Notes under the pieces: model-generated
Told to the model about the DNA's origin: nothing
Databases searched by the model: none
Seen by the model: the letters and a program-made list of their open reading frames with translations, nothing else
Program-made: the position numbers and the translations under genes
NCBI GenBank assembly: GCA_030683105.1
Contig: JAUXMZ010000039.1
Location: 24,266-88,265 of the forward strand
Direction: 5' to 3'
DNA from: Burkholderiales bacterium
GTDB lineage: Bacteria; Pseudomonadota; Gammaproteobacteria; Burkholderiales; SG8-41
DNA: 64,000 bases
Shown: one piece after another, positions 41,523 through 49,816 of the stretch
How positions within the stretch are numbered: the stretch's first letter is position 1
How the letters are laid out: the number at the start of each line of letters is the position of its first letter

Positions 41523-42662
41523 TTATTTCCGCATGCTGCCCGCCACCACCTTGTATTCGAACAGCCGGCAATCGAGTGCGCCGTTAAACAGCGGCGTGCG
41601 CTTCGATGCGGTCAGGCGGATCAGTTTGGGCAGGCGCATGTCGGCTGAGAGGATGTAGGCGGTCCAGCCGCTGTACTTCTGCTTCAGCGCGTCGCCGAGC
41701 TTGGGATAGAACTCGGCCAGCGACTGCTGTTCGTCCATGCGCACGCCGTACGGCGGGTTGGTGACGAGGATGCCGGATGCCGCGGGCGGCGGCATTTCCA
41801 GCACGTTGGCCTGCTTCAGGCTGACCTTGTCTTCCAGCCCCAGCGCGACGAGATTGGTGCGTGCCAGTTCCAGCACGTCGCCAAAGCGGTCGCTACCATA
41901 AATATTTGTTTTTATTGATTTATTTATGCGGGCGTGCGCTCGCTCCCGGAGCGTGTTCCAGGCCCCGGCGTCGAAGCGCTTGAATTTCTCGAAGCCAAAG
42001 CTGCGGTTCGCGCCGGGCGCGATATTGCAGGCGATCATCGCGGCTTCGGTGAGGAAGGTGCCGCTGCCGCACATCGGATCGAGCAGTGCCTGCTCCGGCT
42101 GCCAGCCGGAGAGGCGCAGGATGCCGGCGGCGAGATTTTCCCGCAGCGGCGCATCTCCGGTCACGGTGCGGTAACCGCGCTTGAACAGCGCATCGCCCGA
42201 GGTGTCGAGATACAGCGTGAAATCGGTCGCGGTCAGAAACGCGTGGATGCGCACGTCAGGGTTGTGGGTGTCGACATCAGGGCGGCGGCCGGTCGCGGCG
42301 CGAAACACGTCGCAGACAGCGTCCTTGATGCGCAGCGTGGCAAAGTCCAGGCTTTTGAGCGGGCTCTTGATCGCCGCGACGTTGACGCGAATACTGCGTT
42401 CGGGGCCGAACCAGCCGCACCACGGCAGCGCGCGCGTGATCTCGTAGATGTCCTGCTCGTTGCGGTAGGGCGCGCGAGCGATCTTCCACAGCACGCGGCT
42501 CGCGAGGCGGCTTTCGAGATTGACGCTGTAGCACAGCTCGAACGGGCCGGCGAACTGCACGCCGCCGTCGACTGCCTTCACGTGTTGTGCGGCGAGCGCG
42601 GTGAGTTCGGAAGCAAGCGCAGCTTCCAGCCCGCGCGGACAGGTGGCGAAAAAGTTTTCCAT
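41523..42662 (-). CDS. THUMP-domain class I rRNA methyltransferase (RlmL N-terminal type)
   Basis: A 379-residue protein. An N-terminal ferredoxin-like/THUMP part (MENFFATCPRGLEAALASEL) binds RNA. The methyltransferase part has LLDPMCGSGTFLTEAA (SAM motif I) and the catalytic ILVTNPPYGVRM, the N4/N2-base type. It corresponds to the N-terminal half of E. coli RlmL, which makes m2G2445 in 23S rRNA. The start was set after the CACAGAG repeat, whose translation gives a spurious cysteine-rich leader. Confidence 0.9.
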   Translation of the reverse strand: MENFFATCPRGLEAALASELTALAAQHVKAVDGGVQFAGPFELCYSVNLESRLASRVLWKIARAPYRNEQDIYEITRALPWCGWFGPERSIRVNVAAIKSPLKSLDFATLRIKDAVCDVFRAATGRRPDVDTHNPDVRIHAFLTATDFTLYLDTSGDALFKRGYRTVTGDAPLRENLAAGILRLSGWQPEQALLDPMCGSGTFLTEAAMIACNIAPGANRSFGFEKFKRFDAGAWNTLRERAHARINKSIKTNIYGSDRFGDVLELARTNLVALGLEDKVSLKQANVLEMPPPAASGILVTNPPYGVRMDEQQSLAEFYPKLGDALKQKYSGWTAYILSADMRLPKLIRLTASKRTPLFNGALDCRLFEYKVVAGSMRK

Positions 42663-42686
42663 CAGATTCCAATTCAAAAAATATTT

Positions 42687-42778
42687 GCCACAGAGATCAC
42701 AGAGATCACAGAGGAAAAAAACCATGAACAAAAAGCAGCTTTTGCATTTCTCTGTGTGCTCTGTGACCTCTGTGGCTA
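42687..42778. repeat. CACAGAG-type self-complementary repeat
   Basis: The left arm GCCACAGAGATCACAGAGAT continues with CACAGAGGAAAA. The right arm reads TTTCTCTGTGTGCTCTGTGA and ends CCTCTGTGGC. It is a clean inverted repeat of three 9-base units with a short A/T-rich centre. It lies between the HIRAN gene and the methyltransferase gene. Confidence 0.8.
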
Positions 42779-42800
42779 TAGGCTCTGGGGTTAGCGGCGG

Positions 42801-43184
42801 TTATAAGTCAACATAGACTTCGAATTCGATGCGCTTTGACGGGCTGCGGCTGTGCTGCAGGCGGCTGATGCGCGCGCGCACCGCCGTGCCGCGGTCGATC
42901 TGGCGCGCGACGTCGGCATTCTCGCGGCGCGGCACATAACCCAGCAGATGGCCCTGCCATTCGACGCGCACGGCGTTGGCGTCGTGGGGATTGGCGGGTT
43001 CGCGCACCAGCGTGAGGCTATCTCCGACCTGCATATTGTCCCACAGCGCCTTGGCGTCGTAATAGCGGAAACCGGCCAGCGGTGAGCTCTGCACCAGGAT
43101 GCTGGCGCGCGCGCCTGCCGTCTGGGCCGCCGCATTCGAGGCGAGCAGCAGGCACAAGGCCATGGTGGGAAAACGCGCGTCCAT
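42801..43184 (-). CDS. Exported HIRAN-domain protein
   Basis: A 127-residue protein. A signal peptide (ALCLLLASNAAAQ) is followed by a single HIRAN domain: SPLAGFRYYDAKALWDNMQV, LTLVREPANPHDANAVRVEW, and GHLLGYVPRRENADVARQID. HIRAN domains in helicases such as HLTF bind 3' DNA ends; standalone exported bacterial versions have no known role. The start lies just after the signal-sequence Met; the frame is open further up without support. Confidence 0.8.
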   Translation of the reverse strand: MDARFPTMALCLLLASNAAAQTAGARASILVQSSPLAGFRYYDAKALWDNMQVGDSLTLVREPANPHDANAVRVEWQGHLLGYVPRRENADVARQIDRGTAVRARISRLQHSRSPSKRIEFEVYVDL

Positions 43185-43236
43185 GCCGCCTAAAACGGCT
43201 GAAGCAGCGCCGGGATGACAGGCGCAGCTCCCGCAC

Positions 43237-43845
43237 TCACTCACGCGCGAGCGCCCGGTCGAGAAAATCCAGCCGGTCCTGCCCCCAGAACGGCTCGTCG
43301 CGGTAAATGTAAAACGGCGCGCCGAACACGCCGCGCGCCACCGCTTCCTCGGTATTGCGCGCGTAACGGTTCCTGACGTCTTCATGTTCCGCGCGCTGCA
43401 GCAGCGCGGTGCCGCCCAAACGGGCTTGCGCGGCAAGTGCAGCGAGACTGTTCGCATCAGCAATATCGCCTTCCTTCACCCACACCGTGGCCATCACGCG
43501 TCCCGCCAGGTCGAGTGCGGCAGCCGTGCCATGTTTGAGATCTGCGGCGATGATCATGCGCGCTGCGGCATCGGCGGCAACCGGGAAGTAACGCGGGTGC
43601 AGGTTGAGCGGCAGCCCGAGGTAGGAGCTCCAGCGCCGCAGCTCGGCCAGGCGATAGTCCTGGCGCGGCTTGGGTCGCTGCGCCAGCGGCAGGCCGCCCG
43701 TGGCGGGAAATACCGCACCGGCGAAGTCAGCGGGTTTAACGTTGATCCGCGCGCCGTGTCTGGCGGCAAGTGCCGTGAATCGTGCATGTCCTAGATACGT
43801 CCACGGCGAGGACGGCGAAAAATAATAATCAATGATCTTGTCCAT
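43237..43845 (-). CDS. 2-hydroxychromene-2-carboxylate isomerase family protein
   Basis: A 202-residue DsbA-fold protein. YFSPSSPWTYLGH holds the glutathione-binding Ser, and FGAPFYIYRDEPFWGQDRLDF near the C-terminus is the family signature (split here over 171-191). It is the second member in the window and resembles the 8990-9592 protein in both ends. No aromatic degradation genes are near. Probably a GSH-dependent isomerase or transferase of unknown substrate. Confidence 0.87.
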   Translation of the reverse strand: MDKIIDYYFSPSSPWTYLGHARFTALAARHGARINVKPADFAGAVFPATGGLPLAQRPKPRQDYRLAELRRWSSYLGLPLNLHPRYFPVAADAAARMIIAADLKHGTAAALDLAGRVMATVWVKEGDIADANSLAALAAQARLGGTALLQRAEHEDVRNRYARNTEEAVARGVFGAPFYIYRDEPFWGQDRLDFLDRALARE

Positions 43846-43898
43846 GTCCCGCTTACTGATATATCACTAATTTACCACAGCAAATAAGTGCCATTTTC

Positions 43899-43955
43899 AC
43901 CCTCTCCTCAGGGACAAGGGAACACTTGAAGCGAAGCAGAGGGCCGGGGAGAGGG
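43899..43955. repeat. Dispersed-type CCCTCTCC inverted repeat
   Basis: CACCCTCTCCTCAGGG on the left and GGGCCGGGGAGAGGG on the right form an imperfect hairpin. The sequence type (CCCTCTCCCC...GGGGAGAGGG) is familiar as an extragenic repeat in several proteobacteria. Only one copy is in the window. Confidence 0.6.
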
Positions 43956-43993
43956 ATAGAGCGTTCTGATAGGCATCCATTGTGAAACGCTCA

Positions 43994-44077
43994 TTAAAAC
44001 GGCTTGACGACGGCGAGGATGACGACCGCGAACCAGGTGACCATGAAGATGATGTGCAAGGCTTTGACCCAAAGCAT
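43994..44077 (-). pseudogene. HemJ N-terminal fragment
   Basis: A 27-codon frame begins MLWVKALHIIFMVTWFA, matching the start of protoporphyrinogen oxidase HemJ (usual form MLWVKAFHIIFMVTWFAG). After residue 17 it departs (VVILAVVKPF) and stops; a real HemJ has about 140 residues and four helices. It begins four bases after the NodJ stop. It is a gene remnant, or a tiny one-helix protein born from one. Confidence 0.65.
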
Positions 44078-44081
44078 GTCG

Positions 44082-44867
44082 TTACTTTAACAGCCTGCGT
44101 CTAGTCATCACCAGCGCGAGGTAGAAGCCGGCCGCGGCATACGCCGTCAGCACGGCCAGATGCAGGATGATGTCGTGGGGCAGGGTGCCGCTCATCAGCG
44201 GCCGCGCCAGGGCGACGGCGTGGGTAAGCGGCAGCGCCAGAGTGACGGCCTGAATCGCCGGCGGCAGCTGCTCGACCGGGAAGAACACGCCGCTGATCAG
44301 CATCATGGGGGTGACCGCCAGCGTGAAGTAATACATGAAAAAGTCGTAGCTGGGTGAAAGCGCGGTCATGATCAGTCCCATGCCTGAAAACACCAGGCCG
44401 GCCAGGAACACCAGTGGGATTATCCACAGCACCAGGGCCGAATTTGTAAGCCCGAGCGCCAGCGCGACCAGCAATACCGCCATGCCCGAAAGAAAACTTT
44501 TGCTCGCGGCCCACACCACTTCGCCGAGCAGCACGTCGTCCAGTGTCAGCGGCGCGTTCATGATGCCGTCCCAGGTCTTTTGCACATGCATGCGCGAGAA
44601 GCCCGAATACATGGTCTCGTACGAGGCGCTCATCATGGTGCTCGAACATACGATGCCGGCGGCGAGAAAGGCGACGTACGACATGCCGCCGACATCGGGC
44701 AGCATGGCGCCCAGGCCGTAGCCCAGACCCAGCATGTAAATCATGGGGTCGGCAAGATTGCCGAGGATGGACGGTATCGCGAGCTTGCGCCATACGAGCA
44801 GGTTGCGGCGCCAGACATGAACAAAGCGCAGGCTGAACTCGGGTAATCGGAAATGCTTGGTTTTCAT
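44082..44867 (-). CDS. ABC-2 type transporter permease, NodJ family
   Basis: A 261-residue protein with six membrane helices. WRRNLLVWRKLAIPSILGNL near the N-terminus and YETMYSGFSRMHVQKTWDGI, then MNAPLTLDDVLLGE are NodJ-type blocks. NodJ exports lipo-oligosaccharide signals in rhizobia, but close relatives with a NodI partner are common in non-nodulating betaproteobacteria, where the substrate is unknown. The ATPase gene lies upstream, separated by a CACAGAG repeat. Confidence 0.9.
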   Translation of the reverse strand: MKTKHFRLPEFSLRFVHVWRRNLLVWRKLAIPSILGNLADPMIYMLGLGYGLGAMLPDVGGMSYVAFLAAGIVCSSTMMSASYETMYSGFSRMHVQKTWDGIMNAPLTLDDVLLGEVVWAASKSFLSGMAVLLVALALGLTNSALVLWIIPLVFLAGLVFSGMGLIMTALSPSYDFFMYYFTLAVTPMMLISGVFFPVEQLPPAIQAVTLALPLTHAVALARPLMSGTLPHDIILHLAVLTAYAAAGFYLALVMTRRRLLK

Positions 44868-44902
44868 GCGTGGGTTCGAACGCCGATAACCCAGAAACCG
44901 AT

Positions 44903-45001
44903 AGCCACAGAGATCACAGAGGACACAGAGAAAAAGCTAAATACAGAACTGCTCGGGTTCATGGGGTTTTATCCTCTGTGAACTCTGTGGCCTCTGTGGC
45001 A
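44903..45001. repeat. CACAGAG-type self-complementary repeat inside the nodIJ-like operon
   Basis: The left arm AGCCACAGAGATCACAGAGG continues with ACACAGAGAAAAA. The right arm reads TCCTCTGTGAACTCTGTGGC and ends CTCTGTGGC. It lies between the ATPase and permease genes of one transporter, so a hairpin would fall within their shared mRNA. Confidence 0.8.
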
Positions 45002-45041
45002 AAGATTCTTGATTTTTCGGCGCTCATCGGAGGTTAATGCA

Positions 45042-45962
45042 TCAGTCTCTTAATTCGCGCCCGGTCAGTTTCAGGAACACGTCTTCCAGGTTCGCCGGTC
45101 GGTGCAGGTAGCGCAGGTTCGGCCGTGCGTCGAGATGATGCACGATGGGGTCGGCATCATGGGTGTAGCAGAAAAAGGTTTCTCCGGTTTTCTCGCAGCG
45201 TTCGCTGGCCCGCATCCCGTATTCCTGTGCCCAGCGTTCGGCGTCTTCGCCATAGACCTCGATCACCTGCGGTTCGATGTGGCGCGCGATCAGTTCGCGC
45301 GGCGCGCCGCAGGCGACTATGCGGCCGCGGTCCATGATGGCGAGCCGGTGACACAGCCGTTCGGCCTCGTCCATGAAGTGCGTGGTCAGAAACAGGGTTT
45401 TGCCCTGGTTCATGAGGTTGCGCAGCCGCTCCCAGATCAGGTGCCGGGCCTGCGGATCGAGACCGGATGTGGGTTCGTCGAGAAAAATCAGATCGGGATC
45501 GTTGATCAGGGCGCGCGCCAGAGTCAGGCGCCGCTTCATGCCGCCTGACAGCTCCAGAATTTTTGACCCGCCGCGCGTATGCAGGCCCGCAAACTCAAGC
45601 AGCGCGGGAATGCGGCGCTCGACCTCGCTGGTGGCGAGGCCGAAGTAGCGCCCGTAGACCAGCAGGTTTTCACGCACCGTGAAATCGGGATCGAGGTTGT
45701 CGTTTTGAGGCACTACGCCGATCCGGACCCGCGCCTCGCGTGCGTTCTGCGGCACCGGCAGGCCGAACATGGTGATCGTGCCGCTGTCGGGATCGGTGAG
45801 TCCCAGACACAGCCTGAGTGTGGTGGTCTTGCCCGCGCCATTAGGGCCGAGCAGTCCGAAACACTCGCCACGGCGCAATTCGAAGTCTATCCCGGAGACG
45901 ACCTCATGGCCGTCATAGGATTTGCGCAATTTACTGACGTTCAGGTGCGGCAGTGGGGTCAA
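45042..45962 (-). CDS. ABC transporter ATP-binding protein, NodI family
   Basis: A 306-residue ATPase. Walker A is [10 protein letters not shown], the Q-loop VGVVPQND, the signature LSGGMKRRL, Walker [13 protein letters not shown], and the switch His in [12 protein letters not shown]. The NodI-type C-terminus ([16 protein letters not shown]) follows. It powers the NodJ-like permease encoded downstream. The stop of the hydrolase gene lies five bases ahead of its ATG. Confidence 0.92.
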   Translation of the reverse strand: MTPLPHLNVSKLRKSYDGHEVVSGIDFELRRGECFGLLGPNGAGKTTTLRLCLGLTDPDSGTITMFGLPVPQNAREARVRIGVVPQNDNLDPDFTVRENLLVYGRYFGLATSEVERRIPALLEFAGLHTRGGSKILELSGGMKRRLTLARALINDPDLIFLDEPTSGLDPQARHLIWERLRNLMNQGKTLFLTTHFMDEAERLCHRLAIMDRGRIVACGAPRELIARHIEPQVIEVYGEDAERWAQEYGMRASERCEKTGETFFCYTHDADPIVHHLDARPNLRYLHRPANLEDVFLKLTGRELRD

Positions 45963-45967
45963 GGTGG

Positions 45968-46603
45968 TCAGGCCCGAAAGTGTTGTATGACGATATGCGA
46001 CAACTGGTTGAGGCGGCCATGGAAAAAATGATCGCCTCCCGGGATCACCACGATAGGCAGGTTCTGCGGCCGCGCCCAGTCGAACACCGCAGTAAGCGGC
46101 ACTACATCGTCCAGTTCGCCGTGTATGACCAGCGTGTTGCGCGGCACTTGCTCGGCCGGGAAGCGATTAACCGCAGGCCCGACCAGCACCAGCCGCTCGG
46201 CCTCGACGCGCCGCGCCATGCGCGTCTGTACGAAACTGCCAAACGAAAATCCGGCCAGCATCAAAGGCAGGCCGGCATAACGCTGGCGGGCAATGGCCGC
46301 GACAGCGAGCAAGTCCTCGGTTTCGCCATGGCCCTCGTCGTGCGCGCCTTCACTGGCGCCGACGCCGCGAAAATTGGGCCGGATCGTGACATAGCCCAGG
46401 CTGAAAAATGTTTTGGCCAGCGTCGTGACGACTTTGTTGTCCTTGGTGCCGCCCTGGACCGGGTTGGGATGCGCGATCAGCGCAATGCCGCGGTGCGGCT
46501 CGCCAGGATCGTTGAGATCGGCCTCGATGTTTCCGGCCGGCCCGCTGATCCGCAGGTGCTCGAGCGACGACGGCGGCATCGGCCTGACTGTTATGGCATG
46601 CAT
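45968..46603 (-). CDS. Alpha/beta hydrolase
   Basis: A 211-residue alpha/beta hydrolase fold. [19 protein letters not shown] and [19 protein letters not shown] match the family of small serine hydrolases often annotated beside NodI. The nucleophile elbow is GFSFGSFV with Ser; Asp is in [10 protein letters not shown] and His in GGDHFFHG. Substrate unknown. The start at MHAITVR is uncertain; MPPSSLEH eight codons later is equally possible. It is the operon mate of the NodIJ-like transporter. Confidence 0.85.
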   Translation of the reverse strand: MHAITVRPMPPSSLEHLRISGPAGNIEADLNDPGEPHRGIALIAHPNPVQGGTKDNKVVTTLAKTFFSLGYVTIRPNFRGVGASEGAHDEGHGETEDLLAVAAIARQRYAGLPLMLAGFSFGSFVQTRMARRVEAERLVLVGPAVNRFPAEQVPRNTLVIHGELDDVVPLTAVFDWARPQNLPIVVIPGGDHFFHGRLNQLSHIVIQHFRA

Positions 46604-46700
46604 TACATCAGGAACATAAGAAAGAGAAATAAAAAACGGGGCGCAGTGCGACGCCTTTACCAATCACCATTTACTATTCACCGTTCACTGCCGTCAGGCG

Positions 46701-47009
46701 CTAGATGCGCAGACGTTCGACGACACGCCCATTCTGCAGGTGTTCCGTGATGATTTCGTCGACATCTTCCTGGTCTATGTAGGTATACCACACTGCCTCG
46801 GGATAAATCACCAGCACCGGGCCCTGCTCGCAGCGGTCCAGGCAGCCCGCAGTGTTGACGCGTACCTTGCCCTCGCCGGAAAGCATGAGCGTCTTGACGC
46901 GATTCTTGGCGTATTCGCGAATTTTTTGCGCGTCATGGTTGTTGCAGCACTGAGCATTGTCTTCGCGCTGGTTGCAGCAGAAAAAAACATGTCTTTCGTA
47001 ATAGCCCAC
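46701..47009 (-). CDS. Thioredoxin-like [2Fe-2S] ferredoxin
   Basis: A 102-residue protein of the (2Fe-2S) ferredoxin-like family with thioredoxin fold. The Cys residues around 11-12 (FFCCNQ), 21-22 (QCCNN), 56 (NTAGCLDRCEQG) and 60 would bind the cluster. Related small ferredoxins accompany respiratory or sulfur enzymes, but no such partner is adjacent. It is the first gene of the minus-strand group with the hydrolase and transporter. Confidence 0.85.
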   Translation of the reverse strand: MGYYERHVFFCCNQREDNAQCCNNHDAQKIREYAKNRVKTLMLSGEGKVRVNTAGCLDRCEQGPVLVIYPEAVWYTYIDQEDVDEIITEHLQNGRVVERLRI

Positions 47010-47105
47010 GTGGGTGTCCGCTTATGGCTGGTGTGTAAGGTGCGGCTGTGTGTTGCGTGCCCGCCGCTGGCGCTTGCAGCACGATGCCGCAATGTCTTGA
47101 CGGGA

Positions 47106-48251
47106 TTATAAACGATTGCGCATGACAGCCCGCGTCTGCGCACTCCGCGATTTGACTGCGCCGGCGCCGGCGGTAGCGAGCAGATACCCTATGGTCAGGA
47201 ATGGCCATAATTCGGAGAGCGCCCGGATAATGCTGGAGAAACTCAGGAAATGACTGGGGCCGCCGGCCAGCAGTTGCGGCGGCAGGGTCTGATAAGGATT
47301 TTCCGGTGCAAGATTGATGGCCGTGATCGCGGCGCAAAAACACAGCGTGGCCACAGCTGTTTTTACCCGCCGCGGCGCGCGGGAAAGTGGATAGAGCAAA
47401 AGCGCTCCGGCAAGCAGACCCAATGCCACCCCGGGTGTCAGCCAGGAGAGGGGGGTGGCCAATTTGAGCAGCGCTACGGCTGCGATCGCTTTGATCAGCA
47501 GCCCGGTGGCGATCACCACGGCGACCAGCGTAAGGGGCCGCAGCGCGCCACGCATCAATGCCGAGACCAGCAAACCCAGGCCGAGCAGATTGAAAAACAC
47601 GACTGCGGCTTCGGCCAGCGCCAGCAGCTGCGGGGCGTGGGCGAAGTAGGCCGGCAGATCAAAGGTGGCGCGCAGGTAGCCGGTGCCGAATAACTGCGAT
47701 GTTGGATGCAGATGGGTGAGCAACCAGAGAAAAACGATGACCAGGCCGGCATCGGCCAGCGTTCCCGGAATGAACCAATGGCGCCGCAATGCCGCGATCC
47801 GCCTGCCCGGAAAGCCCGTAGGCGAGAGCAGTGGTGCGGCCATCGCGCCGAACAGCGCGCCGGCGCTGTTGGTAAGAAGATCGACGTTGGACGCGATGCG
47901 CGACGTCAGGAACATCTGCGCACCTTCCATCGCCAGGCTCAGTAAAGCGGAGATCAGGGTGGCCAGCGTCACCGCGGCCAGATTGCCCAGCCGCAGGGCC
48001 AGCCCCAGCGCAATCAGGAAGCCGAACGGCACGTAGGCCACGAGATTGATCAGAATGTCGTTGAGCGTGATGTAGCGCGGCCAGGGCGCGGTCAAAAATC
48101 CAAGAATTTCGGCGGGCGGGAAACGCCAGCCGCGAAACGGCTGCAGGCTGGCATAGATGATGATGAGCAGGTAAGCTAGCGCGAGTATCCACGCCAGGCG
48201 AGCGCCGCGCGGCATGTCGTGTCTGTGTCGCGTATCCGGAGTCGGTTCCAT
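47106..48251 (-). CDS. VanZ-like family membrane protein
   Basis: A 381-residue protein with about ten membrane helices. The N-terminal third is a VanZ domain (YASLQPFRGWRFPP and LNDILINLVAYVPFGFL, SNVDLLTNSAGALFG). The C-terminal two-thirds adds further helices of no known type. VanZ-like domains are linked to glycopeptide (teicoplanin) tolerance and to cell-surface systems, without a clear mechanism. The start is one of three in-frame ATGs (48260, 48251, 48215). Confidence 0.82.
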   Translation of the reverse strand: MEPTPDTRHRHDMPRGARLAWILALAYLLIIIYASLQPFRGWRFPPAEILGFLTAPWPRYITLNDILINLVAYVPFGFLIALGLALRLGNLAAVTLATLISALLSLAMEGAQMFLTSRIASNVDLLTNSAGALFGAMAAPLLSPTGFPGRRIAALRRHWFIPGTLADAGLVIVFLWLLTHLHPTSQLFGTGYLRATFDLPAYFAHAPQLLALAEAAVVFFNLLGLGLLVSALMRGALRPLTLVAVVIATGLLIKAIAAVALLKLATPLSWLTPGVALGLLAGALLLYPLSRAPRRVKTAVATLCFCAAITAINLAPENPYQTLPPQLLAGGPSHFLSFSSIIRALSELWPFLTIGYLLATAGAGAVKSRSAQTRAVMRNRL

Positions 48252-49210
48252 TGACCACATTTTATGACATCTTTAACGGCGACGCCGACGGTATCTGCGC
48301 GCTGCAGCAATTGCGTCTCGAGGAGCCGCGCGAAAGTGTGCTCGTTACCGGCGTCAAGCGCGACGTTCTGTTGCTGGCCCGCGTCGACGCCGGGCCGGGA
48401 GACGAACTCACAGTGCTCGACATTTCACTGCGCACCAACGCGGGCGAACTCGGGCGCCTGTTAGCGCAGGGCGCGCGCTGCCGCTACTTTGATCATCATG
48501 CCCCGGGCGAAATCCCGGTTCACGCGAGCTTCAGTGCGTTTATCGACACCGCCCCCGACATCTGCACCAGCCTGATCGTCGACCGTTATCTGTCGGGCCG
48601 GCAGCGGATCTGGGCGGTGGTGGCGGCGTTCGGCGACAATCTCGTCAAATCCGCGCTGCGCACGGCGGAACTGCTGGGACTGGAAGCGCTCGACACCGAG
48701 CGCCTGCGCGAACTGGGCGAAGGCATCAACTATAACGCCTATGGCACAACGGTCGATGACCTGCATTATCACCCGGCGGACCTGTTCGAGACGCTGAGCC
48801 ATTATAGTGATCCCCGCGATTTTATCGACGGCGAACCGGTGTTCGACGTGCTGAGGAACGCCTGTTTCGACGACCTGGCCTGCGCCGACAGGATCGCGGC
48901 GCACAGCGTCAACGACACGGGCGCGGTGTTCATTTTGCCGGATGCCGGATGGAGCCGGCGCGTCAACGGGGTGTTCGGCAACCGCCTGGCGCAGGCCCAT
49001 CTGCTGCGAGCACACGCGGTACTGGTGACAAAAGACGGCGGCTATACGGTCAGCGTGCGCGCGCCGGTAGCCCGTCCCGAAGGCGCCGACGCACTGTGTT
49101 CACAATTCGAATCCGGCGGCGGCCGCAAGGCGGCGGCGGGGATCAATGTGCTGCCGGAATCCGAACTCACGCGGTTTATCGCCGCTTTCGAACAACAGTT
49201 CTCAGCCTGA
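48251..49210 (+). CDS. DHH family phosphoesterase
   Basis: A 319-residue protein. The DHH metal motifs NGDADG (9-14) and FDHH (about 78-81) are present, and the C-terminal ESGGGRKAAAGINVLP is a DHHA1-like glycine loop. Members cut RNA, DNA or cyclic dinucleotides (RecJ, NrnA, GdpP-like); this type lacks other domains. The frame starts with a rare TTG (TTGACCACATTTTATGAC) that overlaps the divergent VanZ ATG; no in-frame ATG precedes the NGDADG motif. Confidence 0.85.
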   Translation: MTTFYDIFNGDADGICALQQLRLEEPRESVLVTGVKRDVLLLARVDAGPGDELTVLDISLRTNAGELGRLLAQGARCRYFDHHAPGEIPVHASFSAFIDTAPDICTSLIVDRYLSGRQRIWAVVAAFGDNLVKSALRTAELLGLEALDTERLRELGEGINYNAYGTTVDDLHYHPADLFETLSHYSDPRDFIDGEPVFDVLRNACFDDLACADRIAAHSVNDTGAVFILPDAGWSRRVNGVFGNRLAQAHLLRAHAVLVTKDGGYTVSVRAPVARPEGADALCSQFESGGGRKAAAGINVLPESELTRFIAAFEQQFSA

Positions 49211-49221
49211 CGTTTTTGGTT

Positions 49222-49788
49222 TTATCTGTTTGAGCGCTTCGATCGCGGCGCGGATGTCGCTGTTGTCGGCATGCGCAGCACGTCCATTTCGATGGCCAGG
49301 AAAGCGATCAGCCACAACAGCGCATCGTAGGCATCAAACCATTCGCCGTGCCAGGCCCAGGCGCCAACCATCACGGCCAGGCCGCTGTAGAGCAGTACGG
49401 CCGTTGCTCCGAGTGAGGTCCGGCTGCGTACCACGGCCTGTGGATAACGCACTTCGAATTCGAGCAGGATGACGACGCCTATCCACAAACCAAGATTGAC
49501 TGCATCCAGCCAGGCTTTGTCGTTGACGTAGCCCAAGGCGGCCACGCAGATCGCGGCGCCTGCAGCGAGCCGTGCGAGATGCACCATGCGCAAAATTTGT
49601 CCGCCTTGCAACAGGCGGGGATGCGCCGTTTCCAGCTCGAACAATACCAGCAGCGTCAGCCATGCCAGGGTGTCGATGGCCTCGGGTTTCGTGCCGTAAA
49701 TGAGGAAGATCAGCGCGTTGAGCGCAATCAGCGCGAACACCAGTGCCTTGAACCACTCATACCAGCGGACTGCGGCGTGAACCTGCAC
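49222..49788 (-). CDS. Integral membrane protein, unknown function
   Basis: A 188-residue protein with about five helices (ALVFALIALNALIFLIYG, AWLTLLVLFELETAH, LAAGAAICVAALGYV, WIGVVILLEFEVRYP and LLWLIAFLAIEMDVL). It starts at a GTG preceded by GGCGGAG, 28 bases after the symporter stop, so it is probably its downstream operon mate. The acidic pairs within helices (ELET, LEFEV) recall ion-channel or transporter accessory proteins, but no family is recognised. Confidence 0.7.
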   Translation of the reverse strand: MQVHAAVRWYEWFKALVFALIALNALIFLIYGTKPEAIDTLAWLTLLVLFELETAHPRLLQGGQILRMVHLARLAAGAAICVAALGYVNDKAWLDAVNLGLWIGVVILLEFEVRYPQAVVRSRTSLGATAVLLYSGLAVMVGAWAWHGEWFDAYDALLWLIAFLAIEMDVLRMPTTATSAPRSKRSNR

Positions 49789-49816
49789 AGGGTTTACTCC
49801 GCCGGACAGGGCTTGT

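Noticed and set aside
42663..42731. A cysteine-rich leader on the RlmL-like methyltransferase
   Set aside because: The extension (FFLCDLCDLCG) is only the translation of the CACAGAG repeat; the family start is 42662.
44082..45962. Nodulation genes nodI/nodJ
   Set aside because: The proteins belong to the NodI/NodJ families, but no other nod genes or nod box are present and such pairs are common in non-symbiotic betaproteobacteria.
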